From Oscillospiraceae bacterium (lineage in GTDB: Bacteria > Bacillota > Clostridia > Oscillospirales > Oscillospiraceae): a stretch of DNA of 6,268 nucleotides. The stretch's first letter is position 1. Every line of letters starts with the position of its first letter. Made by a program: the position numbers and the translations under genes. The stretch spans positions 1-6,268 of the forward strand of contig JAHHSE010000087.1 of the NCBI GenBank assembly GCA_020025395.1. The letters are read 5' to 3'. Of the stretch, positions 1 through 6,268 are shown piece by piece. The notes beneath the pieces are model-generated. The model made no database searches. It had not been told where the DNA came from and was given only the letters and a program-made list of their open reading frames with translations.

Positions 1-2001
1 CAGGAGGCCGCCCTCCGCCGGACCGAGGGGCCGATCCTGCTCCTGGCGGTTCCGGGAAGCGGAAAGACCACCGTATTGGTCACTCGGCTGGGCCATCTGA
101 TTTTCTGTAAAGGGGTGCCGCCTCAAAAGATCCTGACGGTCACCTATACGGTGGCGGCCACCAGGGATATGAAACGGCGGTTTGCCGATCAATTTGGAGG
201 GGCATACGCCGATCAGCTGTCCTTCCGTACCATCAACGGCCTGTGTGCCGCCATCTTGCATACCTATGCCAGATGGAAGAAAACCACGCCGTTTGCCCTG
301 CTGGAAGAGGAGGGGAAGATCAATGCGGTGATTCGGGATCTTCTCATCCATACCGGCTCCGACTACCCCGGTGAACAGCAGATCAGGGAAGCCAGGACCC
401 ACATTACATACTGCAAAAATCAGATGCTCCGGGAGGAGGAGATTCACGCCTATCAGGTTCAGGGGATGGACTTTCCCGCCCTCTATTTTGAGTATCAGGA
501 CTATCTGCGCCGAAGCAGGCAGATGGATTTTGATGACCAGATGGTGTTTGCCTATCAGGTGTTCCGGCAGTATCCGGAGATCCTGGCCCGATTTCAGAAT
601 CGGTGGTCCTATCTGTGTGTGGATGAGGCCCAGGATACCTCCAAGATCCAGCATACCATCCTTCAGCTTTTGGCGAAAAAGCATCGGAACTTCTTTTTGG
701 TGGGTGATGAGGACCAGAGCATCTATGGATTCCGGGCGGCCTGGCCTCAGGCTCTTCTGGACTTTCAAAGGACATGGCCGGAGGCTGAGGTCATGCTGAT
801 GGAGACCAATTATCGCTCCACCAAAGCCATTGTAGATCAGGCCGACCGCTTTATCCAACGCAATCAGGAGCGCCACCCCAAGCGAATCAAAACGGAGAAC
901 CCCCAGGGAAGCCCCATTCGCAAGGTGGTTTTGGAGGATTACAGCCGTCAGCCCCGGTATCTCCTTCAGGTGGCCAGAGATTGCAGCCGTCCCACAGCGG
1001 TCCTCTATCGGAACAATGACAGGGCCCTGCCTCTCATCGACCTGCTGGAACGGGAGGGGGTCCCCTACCTCTGCCGGCAGAGGGATGGGGCCTTCTTTAC
1101 CAGCCCTGTGGTGCGTGACCTGACTGATATGCTGAGATTTGCCTATGATCCTACGGATGAGGAGCGTTTTTTTCGGTTTTATTACAAACTGGATCTGAAG
1201 GTGAAAAAAAGCGTTCTCACCCAGTCTCTTCGGAACCGACAGGCGGGAGAGCCGGTTTTGGATGCCCTGCTCAATGGGGGGAAGCTGGAACCGTGGCAGG
1301 TGGGGAGGGGAAAGGCCCTTCGGACCCATTTTTCCAAGCTGCCCCAGCTCACCGCCTTTTCCGCTCTCCAAAGGATCGTAAGGTATATGGGGTATGGGGA
1401 CTATTTGAAGGAGCAGCGGATGGATCCCTCCAAGCTGGATATCCTGCTCTCTTTGGCGCAGCAAACGAAAGGGCCGGGGGAGCTGCTGGACCGGCTGGAG
1501 GAACTGCGGGAGATTCTGGGGCGGGGCGCCTCCCAAAATGGGGCGTTTTTTGTCCTTTCCACCATTCACGCCAGTAAGGGGCTGGAATATGACCGGGTGA
1601 TTTTGATGGATGTGGTGGATGGGATCTTTCCCACCTTGCAAAACCAGGAGGATCGAACTGCCCTGGAAGAGGAGCGGCGGCTTTTCTATGTGGGGGTCAC
1701 ACGGGCCAGGGAGCAGCTGGAACTGCTTACCTACGGACAGAAATTTGGAGAGCCGGGAGAGCCTGCCACCTTTGTCAGTCAGTTTTTACAGGAAGAGCCC
1801 CCGAAGCTGGAGGGTGCCGTCCGGGGAGCTGGGGAATATCCCCCCGGGACCCGGGTAGTGTACAAAGCCTTTGGGCCGGGCATTATACAGAGTCAGACGG
1901 GAGGGATCGCTGTGATCTCCTTTCCTTCCTGCGGTGTCAAAAAACTGGATCTGTCTGCCTGTCTGAAAAAGAAACTTCTCTGGAGAGAGGCAGTCCGTTA
2001 G
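1..2001 (+). CDS. UvrD/PcrA-like superfamily 1 DNA helicase (5'-partial)
   Basis: ATP-driven 3'-5' DNA helicase of the UvrD/Rep/PcrA family, a cytoplasmic repair or replication protein. The frame is open from base 1 (666 residues), so the true start lies upstream. The first residue, Gln, fits the family's Q motif, so probably only 10-20 residues are missing. In window numbering: Walker A AVPGSGKTT 16-24, motif Ia near TVTYTVAATRDMK 46-58, motif II DEAQD 208-212, motif III GDEDQSIYGFR 235-245, NYRST 270-274, motif V TIHASKGLEY 521-530, motif VI ERRLFYVGVTRAR 558-570. A Tudor-like tail (about 616-660) resembles the RNA-polymerase-binding end of PcrA. Oddities: motif Ia departs from the usual TFTNKAA, the usual TxH motif reads TIN (about 77-79), and the 2A/2B part lacks the PKRGIG-type stretch, leaving the protein shorter than PcrA (about 720-750). 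Family is certain. It may be an accessory paralogue rather than the essential PcrA, so no symbol is given. Confidence 0.93.
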   Translation, partial: QEAALRRTEGPILLLAVPGSGKTTVLVTRLGHLIFCKGVPPQKILTVTYTVAATRDMKRRFADQFGGAYADQLSFRTINGLCAAILHTYARWKKTTPFALLEEEGKINAVIRDLLIHTGSDYPGEQQIREARTHITYCKNQMLREEEIHAYQVQGMDFPALYFEYQDYLRRSRQMDFDDQMVFAYQVFRQYPEILARFQNRWSYLCVDEAQDTSKIQHTILQLLAKKHRNFFLVGDEDQSIYGFRAAWPQALLDFQRTWPEAEVMLMETNYRSTKAIVDQADRFIQRNQERHPKRIKTENPQGSPIRKVVLEDYSRQPRYLLQVARDCSRPTAVLYRNNDRALPLIDLLEREGVPYLCRQRDGAFFTSPVVRDLTDMLRFAYDPTDEERFFRFYYKLDLKVKKSVLTQSLRNRQAGEPVLDALLNGGKLEPWQVGRGKALRTHFSKLPQLTAFSALQRIVRYMGYGDYLKEQRMDPSKLDILLSLAQQTKGPGELLDRLEELREILGRGASQNGAFFVLSTIHASKGLEYDRVILMDVVDGIFPTLQNQEDRTALEEERRLFYVGVTRAREQLELLTYGQKFGEPGEPATFVSQFLQEEPPKLEGAVRGAGEYPPGTRVVYKAFGPGIIQSQTGGIAVISFPSCGVKKLDLSACLKKKLLWREAVR

Positions 2002-2009
2002 AGGGGAAG

Positions 2010-2042
2010 AAAAAAGGCTATGAAGGGCAGACCTTCATAGCC
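2010..2042 (-). terminator. Intrinsic terminator of thiN, overlapping its stop codon
   Basis: A perfect 11-bp stem (2016-2026 with 2032-2042) closes a 5-nt loop. Read on the - strand it is followed by six T (complement of A2010-2015) and then a pyrimidine-rich stretch, a classic Rho-independent terminator. The thiN stop codon (2037-2035) lies inside the stem, so terminator and coding end overlap. On the + strand no T-run follows the stem, so it should not efficiently stop the converging helicase transcript. Confidence 0.88.
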
Positions 2043-2649
2043 GGGAAAGAATCAGGAGGAGGGTCCCCTTTTCTACGGTGATGACAGCTTCCTCCGCGGT
2101 CCATTCATTGCTGACCCCCAAAGGGACGGAGCTGGAGAAGGAGGCGTGGGTCAGGGGATATTTGACCCCCTTCAGACTGACCCCCTGGGAGAGATCGGAG
2201 ACGGAAAAGACCGAGAGGGAGAACCCCTCCCGTCGAGGCAGAGTGATGGAGTCGTTTGTGAGGATGGCAGCCCAGTTGTCAGGATCTGAGATGAAGCAGG
2301 AGGCACCATGGGAAGCGGCGTAAGCCATGGTTTGAAGGTTGGCGTAGAGGTGGTCCAGCCGCCCTCCTAGGGCGCAGCAGATTTCAAATTGGCGAAATCC
2401 CCGCTCCAGTGCGATTTTCAGGGCCGTCATCGTATCAGTATCGTCTTTTTCCGAAGGAAGGCGGAGGATCTCGATGTCTGTGGGAAGGGGGCCGGAATAG
2501 GAGTCAAAATCCCCGATGATCAGATCGGGACGGACCCCCTGGTCCATGGCGTATGCAAAGCCCTGATCGCAGGCGATGACATAGCTGGTCTTGCAGGTTT
2601 CGGGAATGGGGGAGGGCTGTCCCCCGGAGATAATCAGACAGGGTTTCAT
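2035..2649 (-). CDS. thiN: Thiamine pyrophosphokinase
   Basis: Cytoplasmic enzyme that transfers pyrophosphate from ATP to thiamine, giving thiamine diphosphate and AMP. The 204 residues match the short bacterial ThiN/TPK length (about 205-220). Visible family motifs: ACDQG 27-31 (the usual form is ADGG or CDGG), PDLIIGDFDS 41-50 with the metal- and ATP-binding aspartates, KDDTDTMTAL 68-77, GGRLDHLYAN 95-104, and SNEW 180-183 in the C-terminal thiamine-binding domain. The ATG at 2649 is preceded at 7 nt by AAGGTGG (complement of 2657-2663), which fixes the start. It follows the AI-2E gene on the same strand after 91 nt. The hairpins in that gap have no good T-run in this direction, so read-through from the AI-2E promoter is plausible. 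No TPP riboswitch is recognisable upstream. It converges on the helicase gene, with only 33 nt between the two stops. Confidence 0.95.
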   Translation of the reverse strand: MKPCLIISGGQPSPIPETCKTSYVIACDQGFAYAMDQGVRPDLIIGDFDSYSGPLPTDIEILRLPSEKDDTDTMTALKIALERGFRQFEICCALGGRLDHLYANLQTMAYAASHGASCFISDPDNWAAILTNDSITLPRREGFSLSVFSVSDLSQGVSLKGVKYPLTHASFSSSVPLGVSNEWTAEEAVITVEKGTLLLILSRL

Positions 2650-2670
2650 AAGTGACCCACCTTAAAATAG

Positions 2671-2697
2671 AGAGAAACCCCAGGGTTTCTCTTTTTT
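2671..2697 (+). terminator. Intrinsic terminator, + strand, first of a tandem pair
   Basis: A 9-bp GC/AT stem (2671-2679 with 2684-2692) closes a 4-nt loop, with six T at 2692-2697. The T-run points along the + strand, although the genes on both sides are on the - strand. Read on the - strand the stem is followed only by CTATTTTAAG, a weak U-tract, so some bidirectional function is possible. It lies just upstream of the thiN ribosome binding site. Confidence 0.72.
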
Positions 2698-2702
2698 GTA
2701 CT

Positions 2703-2741
2703 GGCTGCCCAATCTGCCGAGACAGATTGGGCAGCCTTTTT
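2703..2741 (+). terminator. Strong hairpin terminator, + strand, second of a tandem pair
   Basis: A perfect 14-bp stem (2703-2716 with 2723-2736) closes a 6-nt loop, followed by five T at 2737-2741. The T-run overlaps the last base of the AI-2E stop codon (2743-2741). In the - direction the stem is followed by AGTACAAAAAAG, with no U-run, so it is a poor terminator for the AI-2E transcript. It could still act there as a 3'-end stabilising or pausing structure. Confidence 0.75.
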
Positions 2742-3907
2742 CAAGAGGATTCCGTTTGAGAGGAGGGGAGAGCCTGCCCATTGCCGTCGATGCCCTTGGC
2801 CTGGAGTCGGCGATTGGCCCAGTCTCTGGTCAGGGTGTAGATCACTGCGAAGGTGGGGACCCCCAGGACCATGCCCGGAAAGCCGAAGAGGCCGCCCCCC
2901 ACCACAATGGAGACCAGGACCCAGATGGCGGAAAGACCGGTGCTGTTACCCAGGATTCGGGGCCCCAGAATGTTGCCGTCAAATTGCTGGAGGGCAATGA
3001 TGAGGAAGAGGAAACGCAGAGCGCTCCAGGGGTCCACGATGAGAAGAATCATCAGGCAGGGAATGGCTCCAATGATGGGGCCAAAGAAGGGGATGATGTT
3101 GGTGCAGCCGATGATGACCCCGATCAGGACGGCCAGAGGAATGCGAATGATCAGGCAGAGAAGGAAGCAGAGGATGCCAATGATGATACTGTCTAGGATC
3201 TTACCCACAACGAAGCCGGAAAAAATGCCGTTGGCCTTGGAGCAGATTTCCATGAGCCAATCCGCGTTCTTCTGAGGCAGGAGGGCATAGAGGAATTTCC
3301 GGATGTTTGCGATGAGGGTTTCCTTTCCGAAGAGCATATAGATGGAGGAAATCAGGGCGGTAATGCCGGAAATCAGGCCGTTTCCAATGGCCATGCCATA
3401 GTCAAACAGCTGAGGGAGCTTGGTGGCGATCAGGTTGGCGGCGGTACGGATGATATCCTGATAGGAGACCACCATACTGTCGAGCAAATCGCCTTCCAGG
3501 TCGAAGCGATCCAGAATGGATTGGGCAAAATCATTGAAATTGCTGAGATACAGGCTGAGGTTGTTTGCCAGGCTGGTCACACTTTGGACCACCTGGGGGA
3601 GGATCAGTGTGAGAAGGATAGAGATGGCGGTAAGGGCCAGGAAATAGGAGATCAGAATGGCCAGTCCCCGGCGATAACGGAACCGTGCCAAAACCCTCCG
3701 CTCCAGAAAAACGGTGGGACTGTTCAGCAGATAAGCAATGGCCAATCCGATGAGAAAGGGGTTGAGGACATCCACAATACTGCCCAGGTAGGCCTGAACC
3801 GTCCCAAGATGGGAGAGTATCTGGAAAAAGGCGATGCCAACGAGCACGACTACCAGATTGGACAGGAAGTGTCCACCGGTGGGGAGCCAGCTTTTTTTAT
3901 GGTCCAT
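2741..3907 (-). CDS. AI-2E family (YtvI/YdbI-like) multispanning membrane protein
   Basis: Integral membrane protein of the AI-2E family (Pfam PF01594). Named after E. coli TqsA, an autoinducer-2 exporter, the family also includes Na+/H+ or other transporters, so the substrate cannot be assigned. The 388 residues are normal length. Hydrophobic segments lie at about 14-32, 46-66, 81-104, 170-194, 231-268, 276-307 and 325-357, with a polar, likely extracytoplasmic region at about 105-168. Family hallmarks are GKILDSIIIG 235-244, NIIPFFGPIIGAIP 270-283, QFDGNILGPRILG 308-320 and the glycine-rich GGGLFGFPGMVLGVP 337-351. The ATG at 3907 has an AGGAGG site (complement of 3915-3920) 7 nt upstream. 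The C-terminal 25 or so residues are polar and serine-rich. It sits 106 nt downstream of the ABC operon and upstream of thiN. No functional tie to either is evident. Confidence 0.9.
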   Translation of the reverse strand: MDHKKSWLPTGGHFLSNLVVVLVGIAFFQILSHLGTVQAYLGSIVDVLNPFLIGLAIAYLLNSPTVFLERRVLARFRYRRGLAILISYFLALTAISILLTLILPQVVQSVTSLANNLSLYLSNFNDFAQSILDRFDLEGDLLDSMVVSYQDIIRTAANLIATKLPQLFDYGMAIGNGLISGITALISSIYMLFGKETLIANIRKFLYALLPQKNADWLMEICSKANGIFSGFVVGKILDSIIIGILCFLLCLIIRIPLAVLIGVIIGCTNIIPFFGPIIGAIPCLMILLIVDPWSALRFLFLIIALQQFDGNILGPRILGNSTGLSAIWVLVSIVVGGGLFGFPGMVLGVPTFAVIYTLTRDWANRRLQAKGIDGNGQALPSSQTESS

Positions 3908-3937
3908 AACGGAGCCTCCTCACATCAAGCTAGGAAC

Positions 3938-3966
3938 AGTATACCATGAAAAGGTGTGGGAGGAAA
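3938..3966 (-). promoter_or_regulatory. Possible sigma-A promoter for the AI-2E gene
   Basis: On the - strand a TATACT -10 element (complement of 3938-3943, 5 of 6 consensus bases) lies 30 nt upstream of the start codon. The hexamer 17 bp further upstream is TTTCCT (complement of 3961-3966), a weak -35 with 3 of 6 matches. Spacing and a predicted leader of about 25 nt are plausible. It is the best match in the 106-nt gap, but AT-rich hexamers arise by chance. Confidence 0.4.
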
Positions 3967-4013
3967 GACAAAATGCACAAGGTCCTGCTCAGAAAGGGGA
4001 GGGGGAGGAAAAT

Positions 4014-4754
4014 CTATTCGGCGGCCTTTAAGAGCTGTATGGTGTAGGGATGCCGGGGGTGAGAGAAGAGAAGATCCACAGGGCCTTCCTCCACGATGGC
4101 CCCCTCCTTCATCACCAGCACCCGGCTGCAAATTTGATAGATCACATTGAGGTCATGGCTGATAAAGAGATAGCTAAGGTCCAAGTCCCGTTTGAGATCG
4201 GCTAAAAGCTGAAGGATCTGGGCCTGAATGGTGACATCCAGGGCGCTGACCGGCTCATCGGCCAGGATGAGCCGGGGACGGGCGATGACGGCGGCGGCGA
4301 TGGAGATGCGTTGTCTCTGTCCCCCGGAAAGCTCCCAGGGTCTGCGTTGGGCAAATTCCGGACCAAGGCCGATCTTTTGGAGGATGTCTAAAACGGCGGC
4401 TCTGCGGATTTCGGCATCCTGACAGCCGGCGGCCCGAAGAGGCTCCTCTAAAATCCAGCCGATGGATCGGGCGGGGTTCAGGCTGCTGAAGGGGTCCTGA
4501 AAAATCATTTGAGGATGGTCCGAGCGGTGACGGATCTCGCCGTCGTAATGGGGAAGCATACCGAGGATGGCACGGGAGAGAGTGGTTTTTCCGCAGCCGC
4601 TCTCACCTACCAGACCTAGGATCTCCCCCGGTTGGATGTGAAAGCTCACATCCCGCAGAACCTGTCTCCGGGAAAGGGGTCTTCCCAGAATGGAATGGCC
4701 CTGGTCATAGTAGGCATTCAGATGCCGGACCTCCAAAATGGGTTCCGTGGGCAT
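4014..4754 (-). CDS. Peptide/nickel-type ABC importer, ATP-binding protein 2 (DppF/NikE-like)
   Basis: Cytoplasmic nucleotide-binding subunit that pairs with the ATPase encoded just upstream to power substrate import. All ABC motifs are intact: Walker A GESGCGKT 50-57, Q-loop FQDPFSSLNP 85-94, signature LSGGQRQR 142-149, Walker B LILADEP 162-168 with the catalytic Glu, and switch His 200. The DPFSSLNP stretch and the HPYT element (235-238) are typical of the Opp/Dpp/Nik class. At 246 residues it ends straight after HPYT and lacks the longer C-terminal extension of Opp/Dpp ATPases (about 320-330), resembling NikE or CntF in size. The ATG at 4754 follows an AGGAGGAGG site (within the complement of 4761-4770), 19 nt after the preceding stop. 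No clear terminator follows its TAG, so read-through into the AI-2E gene is possible. The substrate is not determinable from this subunit. Confidence 0.92.
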   Translation of the reverse strand: MPTEPILEVRHLNAYYDQGHSILGRPLSRRQVLRDVSFHIQPGEILGLVGESGCGKTTLSRAILGMLPHYDGEIRHRSDHPQMIFQDPFSSLNPARSIGWILEEPLRAAGCQDAEIRRAAVLDILQKIGLGPEFAQRRPWELSGGQRQRISIAAAVIARPRLILADEPVSALDVTIQAQILQLLADLKRDLDLSYLFISHDLNVIYQICSRVLVMKEGAIVEEGPVDLLFSHPRHPYTIQLLKAAE

Positions 4755-4773
4755 AGACGGTCCTCCTCCTGTT

Positions 4774-5574
4774 TCAGATCAATTTTCGGTCTCTGGTGGG
4801 AATGGCGGCGAGGAGCTGCTTTGTGTAGTCTTGCTGTGGGCTTTCAAAAAGAGACGCAGTGGGACCGGTCTCTACCAGGGTTCCCCGCTGCATGACCGCC
4901 ACTCGCTGACACAGTTTTTGTACGAGATGGAGATTGTGGCTGATAAAGAGAATGGCCATCCCGGTCTCCTCATTCAGTCTTTTTAAAAGATCCAGGATCT
5001 GGGCCTGAATGGAGACATCCAGGGCGGTGGTGGGCTCATCCGCCAACAGGAGCTTGGGGCGGCTGACAATGGCGGCGGCAATCATGACCCGCTGGAGCAT
5101 CCCCCCGGAAAGCTCGTGGGGATATCTTCGATACAGCGCCTCCGGGTTGGGAAGCTCCACCTGGGTCATGGCCTCCAGCGCCCGGTTTTTCCGCTCTTTT
5201 GAAGAGAGGGAAAAGTGGACCCGAAGACTTTCCTCCACTTGGGCTCCGATGCGCATAAGGGGGTTCAGGCTGGTCATAGGCTCTTGAAAGATGACGGAGA
5301 TGTCCCGCCCCTGAACCCTGCGAAGCTGGGCGGGAGAGCATTGGAGGATCTCCCGCCCCTCCAGAGTAATACTCCCCTTCACCTCCGCCTTACGGCGGGG
5401 GAGGAGACCGCTGATGCTCATGGCGGTCAGGGTTTTTCCACTGCCGCTTTCTCCCACCAGACCCAGGATTTCTCCGGGCGAAAGGGAGAAGGAGATCCCG
5501 TTGACCGCAGAGTGGTCTCGATTCGTGCCATGAAATCGGATGTGAAGGTTTTGAACTTGTAAAAGTGTTTCCAT
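4774..5574 (-). CDS. Peptide/nickel-type ABC importer, ATP-binding protein 1 (DppD/NikD-like)
   Basis: First ATPase subunit of the importer. The complete motif set is Walker A GESGSGKT 41-48, Q-loop FQEPMTSLNP 96-105, signature LSGGMLQR 155-162, Walker B LLLADEP 175-181 and switch His 213. The SGGMLQR form is typical of the DppD/NikD half of the pair, as opposed to SGGQRQR in the partner. I start it at the ATG at 5574 (266 residues), because METLLQVQNL aligns with the usual ABC N-terminus. The frame stays open to an ATG at 5646 (290 residues), but that start would overlap the permease gene by 64 nt and add a polar tail unlike the family. The protein ends 15 residues after DYTKQ, so it has only a stub of the oligopeptide C-terminal domain and no cysteine cluster there, as in NikD/CntD. 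It lies 8 nt after the permease stop and 19 nt before the next ATPase. Confidence 0.9.
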   Translation of the reverse strand: METLLQVQNLHIRFHGTNRDHSAVNGISFSLSPGEILGLVGESGSGKTLTAMSISGLLPRRKAEVKGSITLEGREILQCSPAQLRRVQGRDISVIFQEPMTSLNPLMRIGAQVEESLRVHFSLSSKERKNRALEAMTQVELPNPEALYRRYPHELSGGMLQRVMIAAAIVSRPKLLLADEPTTALDVSIQAQILDLLKRLNEETGMAILFISHNLHLVQKLCQRVAVMQRGTLVETGPTASLFESPQQDYTKQLLAAIPTRDRKLI

Positions 5575-5582
5575 CTCTTCCG

Positions 5583-6268
5583 TTAACTCCTCTGTCGGCG
5601 ACGCTGCAGTCCCTCGCTGAGCAGGCTGAAGCCCAGAATCAGACACACGATGGTGCCTCCGACGCTGAGGGCATACCAGGGGGCGCTTTTCAAATAGGTC
5701 TGACTGTCATTGAGCATGGAGCCAAGACTGGCGAAGGGGGGCTGGATTCCAATGCCCAGAAAGCTCATGCTGGCTTCGCTGAGGATGGCGTTGTTAAACC
5801 CGATGGTGATGGCGGGGAGGAGGACGGAGGCGGTATTGGGCAGGATGTGAGAAACGAGGATTCGCCCGCTCCCCACTCCCATGAGTCGGGCACTTTGAAT
5901 GTAGTTGAGATCCCGGCACCGGGCAAATTCCCCCCGGACGATACGAGCGAAGCTGGGGATGAAAAGAATGCCCAGAGCCAGGATGATGTTGGAGGTTCCG
6001 GGTCCCAAAATGCTGACAATGACCAGGGCCAGCAGGATGCTGGGAAAGGCGGTGATGGAGTCACAGACCCGAGTGAGGATCAGGTCGGCAGTTCCTCCGT
6101 AATATCCGCACAGGCTGCCGATCAGGATGCCGAAGAGGCATCCGATGGCCACCACACAGACGGCGATGAGGAAAGAGGTGCCTGCCCCCTGTAAGACCCG
6201 GCTGAAAATATCCCGGCCGAAATTGTCAGTGCCCAGAAGATGCTGGAGGGTGGGGGGCTGCATTTTGG
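5583..6268 (-). CDS. Peptide/nickel-type ABC importer, permease (DppC/NikC-like, 5'-partial)
   Basis: Membrane-spanning permease of the BPD_transp_1 fold, paired with another permease (DppB/NikB type) not in the window. The frame stays open through the right edge. The ATG at 6263 is almost certainly internal: the residues after it (QPPTLQHLLGTDNFGRDIFSR) match the block that follows the first membrane helix in DppC/NikC, so about 50-80 residues, including that helix, lie beyond the edge. Counting from that Met, membrane segments lie near 28-52, 70-85, 90-105, 145-165 and 197-217. The EAA-type loop that docks on the ATPases is at about 123-143 (QSARLMG ... ILPN), and the family block SFLGIGIQPP is at 167-176. 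The usual PSWGxML motif reads FASLGSML, so its Trp is replaced by Leu. Its TAA lies 8 nt before the first ATPase gene, so the genes are clearly cotranscribed. Confidence 0.9.
   Translation of the reverse strand, partial: KMQPPTLQHLLGTDNFGRDIFSRVLQGAGTSFLIAVCVVAIGCLFGILIGSLCGYYGGTADLILTRVCDSITAFPSILLALVIVSILGPGTSNIILALGILFIPSFARIVRGEFARCRDLNYIQSARLMGVGSGRILVSHILPNTASVLLPAITIGFNNAILSEASMSFLGIGIQPPFASLGSMLNDSQTYLKSAPWYALSVGGTIVCLILGFSLLSEGLQRRRQRS
5587..5593 (-). promoter_or_regulatory. Ribosome binding site deciding the start of the first ATPase
   Basis: AGAGGAG on the - strand ends 12 nt before the ATG at 5574, slightly longer than the usual 5-9 nt. It overlaps the last codons of the permease gene, just before its TAA, which fits translational coupling. 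A second purine stretch, GGAAGAG, directly abuts the ATG and is too close to serve well. Confidence 0.55.

Noticed and set aside
371..799. Overlapping frames inside the helicase gene (both strands, including 404-775 -)
   Set aside because: They lie entirely within a gene with all helicase motifs in frame, and the translations show no domain.
2650..2740. TPP riboswitch or other known riboswitch upstream of thiN
   Set aside because: The gap contains two simple hairpins with tiny loops and none of the conserved TPP-element sequences (such as CUGAGA), and it is too short for the full fold plus an expression platform.
2696..3196. Long + strand open frame antisense to the AI-2E gene
   Set aside because: The predicted protein is very rich in Asp, Glu, Gly and Asn with no domain, as expected from the reverse complement of hydrophobic membrane-protein codons. 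It would also begin between the two + strand terminators.
5574..5646. Longer start of the first ATPase at 5646
   Set aside because: It would overlap the permease gene by 64 nt and add a polar 24-residue tail not found in the family; the ATG at 5574 aligns with the usual N-terminus.
5565..6194. 209-codon + strand open frame antisense to the permease
   Set aside because: Low-complexity acidic, Gly-rich translation mirroring the membrane-protein codons of the opposite strand; no credible ribosome binding site or domain.
6261..6263. ATG at 6263 as the true start of the permease
   Set aside because: It would remove the first membrane helix, and the following residues match an internal block of DppC/NikC; the frame stays open through the window edge.

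Overview
The window looks like ordinary chromosome from a Gram-positive anaerobe, most likely a Clostridia-type Firmicute of moderately high GC (Oscillospiraceae-like is my guess, by eye only). The grounds are strong AGGAGG-type ribosome binding sites, a PcrA-style helicase with a C-terminal Tudor-like tail, a short ThiN-type thiamine pyrophosphokinase, an AI-2E family membrane protein, and compact intrinsic terminators. No phage, insertion sequence, CRISPR array, tRNA or rRNA is visible, and genes fill nearly all of the sequence.

Layout. At the left edge a UvrD/PcrA-like helicase (1-2001, + strand) lacks only its first few residues. It converges on thiN (2649-2035, - strand), whose terminator hairpin contains the thiN stop codon. 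Upstream of thiN, across a 91-nt gap holding two hairpins, is an AI-2E family transporter gene (3907-2741, -) with a possible promoter of its own. Further upstream is an ABC importer operon, also on the - strand. In transcription order it encodes a DppC/NikC-type permease (cut by the right edge), a first ATPase (5574-4774) and a second ATPase (4754-4014), separated by only 8 and 19 nt.

How the genes work together. The permease and two ATPases form the inner-membrane half of a peptide/nickel (PepT-type) importer. The second permease and the substrate-binding protein must lie beyond the right edge, if they are present at all. Both ATPases are short, more like Nik/Cnt metal or metallophore systems than classical Opp/Dpp. 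ThiN makes the cofactor thiamine diphosphate. The helicase and the AI-2E protein have no evident functional link to the other genes.

The most unusual feature is transcriptional. The two hairpins between the AI-2E gene and thiN carry their T-runs on the + strand, where no gene ends nearby, while the helicase has no + strand terminator of its own. The helicase mRNA may therefore run about 700 nt antisense through all of thiN. I found no convincing undescribed biological system here.
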